A stretch of DNA of 64,000 nucleotides, from assembly GCF_016862435.1 (NCBI RefSeq), contig NZ_BOMY01000046.1, positions 124,001-188,000 on the forward strand. The letters run 5' to 3'. The first letter of the stretch is position 1. Each line of letters begins with the position of its first letter. Shown piece after piece: positions 62,746-64,000 of the stretch. This DNA comes from Paractinoplanes tereljensis. Its GTDB lineage: Bacteria; Actinomycetota; Actinomycetes; Mycobacteriales; Micromonosporaceae. The notes under the pieces were generated by a model, which saw only the letters and a list, made by a program, of their open reading frames with translations, was not told where the DNA came from and made no database searches. The position numbers and the translations under genes are program-made.

Positions 62746-63459
62746 TCAGACGGCTGCTGCCTCCGGCAGCGGCGCCGTGCCACCCATGTGCGCGGGCAGC
62801 CACCAGCGGTCGTCCGGCCCAGCGGGCTTTTCCGGGTACGCCTTCTGCACCGCGTCGAGCAGCTCGGTCAGGCGTGCCCGCAGGGTGGCCGTCAGCGCCT
62901 CGGGGGTGGCACCCTTGGGCAGCTCGATGGCCTCGCCGACCTTGATGAGCACCGGAACGTGCCGCTTGGTCAGTTCTTTCTTGCGGCCCTTGGTCCACAG
63001 ACGATGCGGGCCCCACACCACCATCGGGATCAGCGGCACCTTGGCCGAGCGGGCCAGCCGGACCGCACCCGACTTCATCTCCTTGACCGTGAACGACTCG
63101 CTGATCGTCGCCTCCGGGAAGACGCCGACCACCTGGCCGTTCTTCAGCGCGGTGGTGGCCTCGCGGAACGAGGAGGCGCCGGCGTCCCGGTCGACCGGGA
63201 TGTGCTGCATGCCGCGCATCAGCGGGCCGCTGATCTTGTGGTCGAAGACCGCTTTCTTCGCCATGAAGCGGACCAGCCGGTGGGCCGGCTGGGCGGCCAG
63301 GCCGCAGAAGATGAAGTCGAGGTAGCTGACATGGTTACTCGCCAGTACCGCACCACCCTCGTGCGGGATGTGCTCGGCGCCGTCGACCTCAATCCGCATG
63401 TCGAGAGCGCGGAACATCGTCTTGGCTAAGGCGATGACCGGGGGATACACGAGTTCCAT
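62746..63459 (-). CDS. plsC: 1-acyl-sn-glycerol-3-phosphate acyltransferase (PlsC family)
   Basis: A 237-residue acyltransferase that acylates lysophosphatidic acid in phospholipid synthesis, at the inner face of the membrane. Motif I is NHVSYLDF (NHx4D), motif III FPEATIS (canonical FPEGTRS), with VPLIPMVVWGPHRLW as motif IV. An N-terminal amphipathic segment (ELVYPPVIALAKTMF) is present. The ATG at 63459 (MELVYPP) is preferred over the long upstream extension, which is charged and non-conserved. Confidence 0.88.
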   Translation of the reverse strand: MELVYPPVIALAKTMFRALDMRIEVDGAEHIPHEGGAVLASNHVSYLDFIFCGLAAQPAHRLVRFMAKKAVFDHKISGPLMRGMQHIPVDRDAGASSFREATTALKNGQVVGVFPEATISESFTVKEMKSGAVRLARSAKVPLIPMVVWGPHRLWTKGRKKELTKRHVPVLIKVGEAIELPKGATPEALTATLRARLTELLDAVQKAYPEKPAGPDDRWWLPAHMGGTAPLPEAAAV

Positions 63460-63576
63460 GGAGAGACGGTAGCCGAAACACCTGAAGATCGGCTGGTTCG
63501 GGGTGCAACCACATGGGCCTGTGCGGCGTCTTAGTCGGTGACGCTCATTTCTGTGACCGGTCCGGGGGGATCCGTT

Positions 63577-63699
63577 ATGCGCAGCACCACCGCACGCCGT
63601 GAGCTCGCGTTCGTGTTGGGGGTGGCCGGCGCGGGCCTGGCGTTGGTTCTCGTGGTCGTCTTCACGCCGTGGTACACAGCGGTTCCGCCGATCGGCTGA
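63577..63699 (+). CDS. 40-residue single-TM miniprotein
   Basis: An ORF encoding MRSTTARRELAFVLGVAGAG and a further 20 residues, ending PWYTAVPPIG. A basic N-terminus (RR), a TM helix at about 10-29 (AFVLGVAGAGLALVLVVVF) and a short extracytoplasmic tail. GGGGGGATCCGTT immediately precedes the ATG, a strong ribosome binding site. The basic N-terminus/TM/PWY layout resembles the start of Trp-biosynthesis-associated membrane proteins (TIGR02234), but it is much shorter. Function unknown. Confidence 0.6.
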   Translation: MRSTTARRELAFVLGVAGAGLALVLVVVFTPWYTAVPPIG

Positions 63700-63747
63700 G
63701 CCCGTGCCGTGACGCAATAGCGGCCTGCGTGGTGTTCACTGGGATTC

Positions 63748-64000
63748 ATGTCTGAGCCGACGACGTTCTCCTGGCAACAGCCCGGCGGGCGGTTCGCATC
63801 GGGCACCGTGACGGCTCCCGGTCTGCCGCCGGCCACGCCGCCGCCATCGGATCCACCGCCACCGGAGGAGAAGCCGGGCTCGGACGGGCCGCAGCGGCGC
63901 CGGCGGCAGATGCTGATCTTCGCGGGCATCGCCGGCGCGATCCTGGCGATCGGCCTGACGATCATCCTGATCCTGGTGTTCTCGTCCGGGAGCAACCCGT
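63748..64000 (+). CDS. Pro-rich single-TM membrane protein, 3' truncated by window end
   Basis: An open frame running off the window; 84 codons are visible. The N-terminus is Pro/Gly/Ser-rich (LPPATPPPSDPPPPEEKPG), then a basic stop-transfer stretch (QRRRRQ) and a TM helix (MLIFAGIAGAILAIGLTIIL). The topology suggests a cytoplasmic disordered tail, a TM helix, and an extracytoplasmic domain beyond the window. No family can be assigned. Confidence 0.6.
   Translation, partial: MSEPTTFSWQQPGGRFASGTVTAPGLPPATPPPSDPPPPEEKPGSDGPQRRRRQMLIFAGIAGAILAIGLTIILILVFSSGSNP

Overview
The window is GC-rich chromosomal DNA (roughly 70% G+C by eye) from a high-GC actinomycete. GTG starts, ATGA/GTGA gene overlaps, a mycothiol gene (mshB), an AdnAB-type helicase-nuclease pair, an actinobacterial Sdh1-type succinate dehydrogenase and a mycosin protease all point that way. 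The mix resembles Micromonosporaceae (Actinoplanes-like), but that placement is inference. I see no rRNA, tRNA, CRISPR array, insertion sequence or prophage. Most of the window reads as core chromosome, with two accessory stretches.

Layout. 1-4.4 kb: the 3' end of a secreted GH3 glycosidase, an MFS efflux pump divergent from its TetR regulator across a 31-bp palindrome, and a phosphinothricin-type acetyltransferase. 4.4-8.2 kb: sdhC-sdhA-sdhB. 8.3-12.1 kb: a membrane-anchored hypothetical protein and the TldE/TldD pair. 12.1-14.6 kb: a Uma2-family protein and an S9 peptidase homologue that has lost its catalytic residues. 14.7-19.6 kb: mshB and small membrane proteins, an Rv0428c-like acetyltransferase, a 7Fe ferredoxin and dapC; mshB, its 3' neighbour, ferredoxin and dapC recall the mycobacterial Rv1170-Rv1178 neighbourhood. 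19.7-22.6 kb: a type VII secretion-associated cassette (two helical substrate-like proteins plus mycosin). 22.7-25.4 kb: YbaB-like, SIMPL and DUF4407 proteins.

25.4-29.7 kb is the first accessory region. Six consecutive minus-strand genes encode small exported proteins of only two architectures: a Cys-pair beta-sandwich (four copies) and a fibronectin-III-like domain with a Thr/Pro/Ala tail (two copies). The signal regions resemble TasA/camelysin (SipW-type) signals. The set looks like a duplicated module, with nearly identical hairpins after each fibronectin-like gene. I consider it the best candidate for an undescribed system, probably a cell-surface or matrix assembly.

30.1-39.2 kb: RidA, two methyltransferases, a nitrilase-family amidase, a rare MerR regulator fused to two sliding-clamp (DnaN-like) domains, a LysE exporter with its LysG/ArgP regulator, dapD and dapE, and two LOG-family proteins. 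39.3-53.4 kb is the second accessory region, one operon: a 2757-residue secreted RHS/YD-repeat polymorphic toxin ending in an RGH-type DNA/RNA nuclease, a tandem SUKH immunity protein overlapping it by ATGA, and a 1594-residue multidomain subtilase starting 4 bases later. 53.8-61.9 kb: a LacI regulator and the AdnA/AdnB-type double-strand-break resection pair. 62-64 kb: a cold-shock protein behind three strong hairpins, a PlsC acyltransferase, a 40-residue membrane miniprotein, and the start of a membrane protein cut by the window end.
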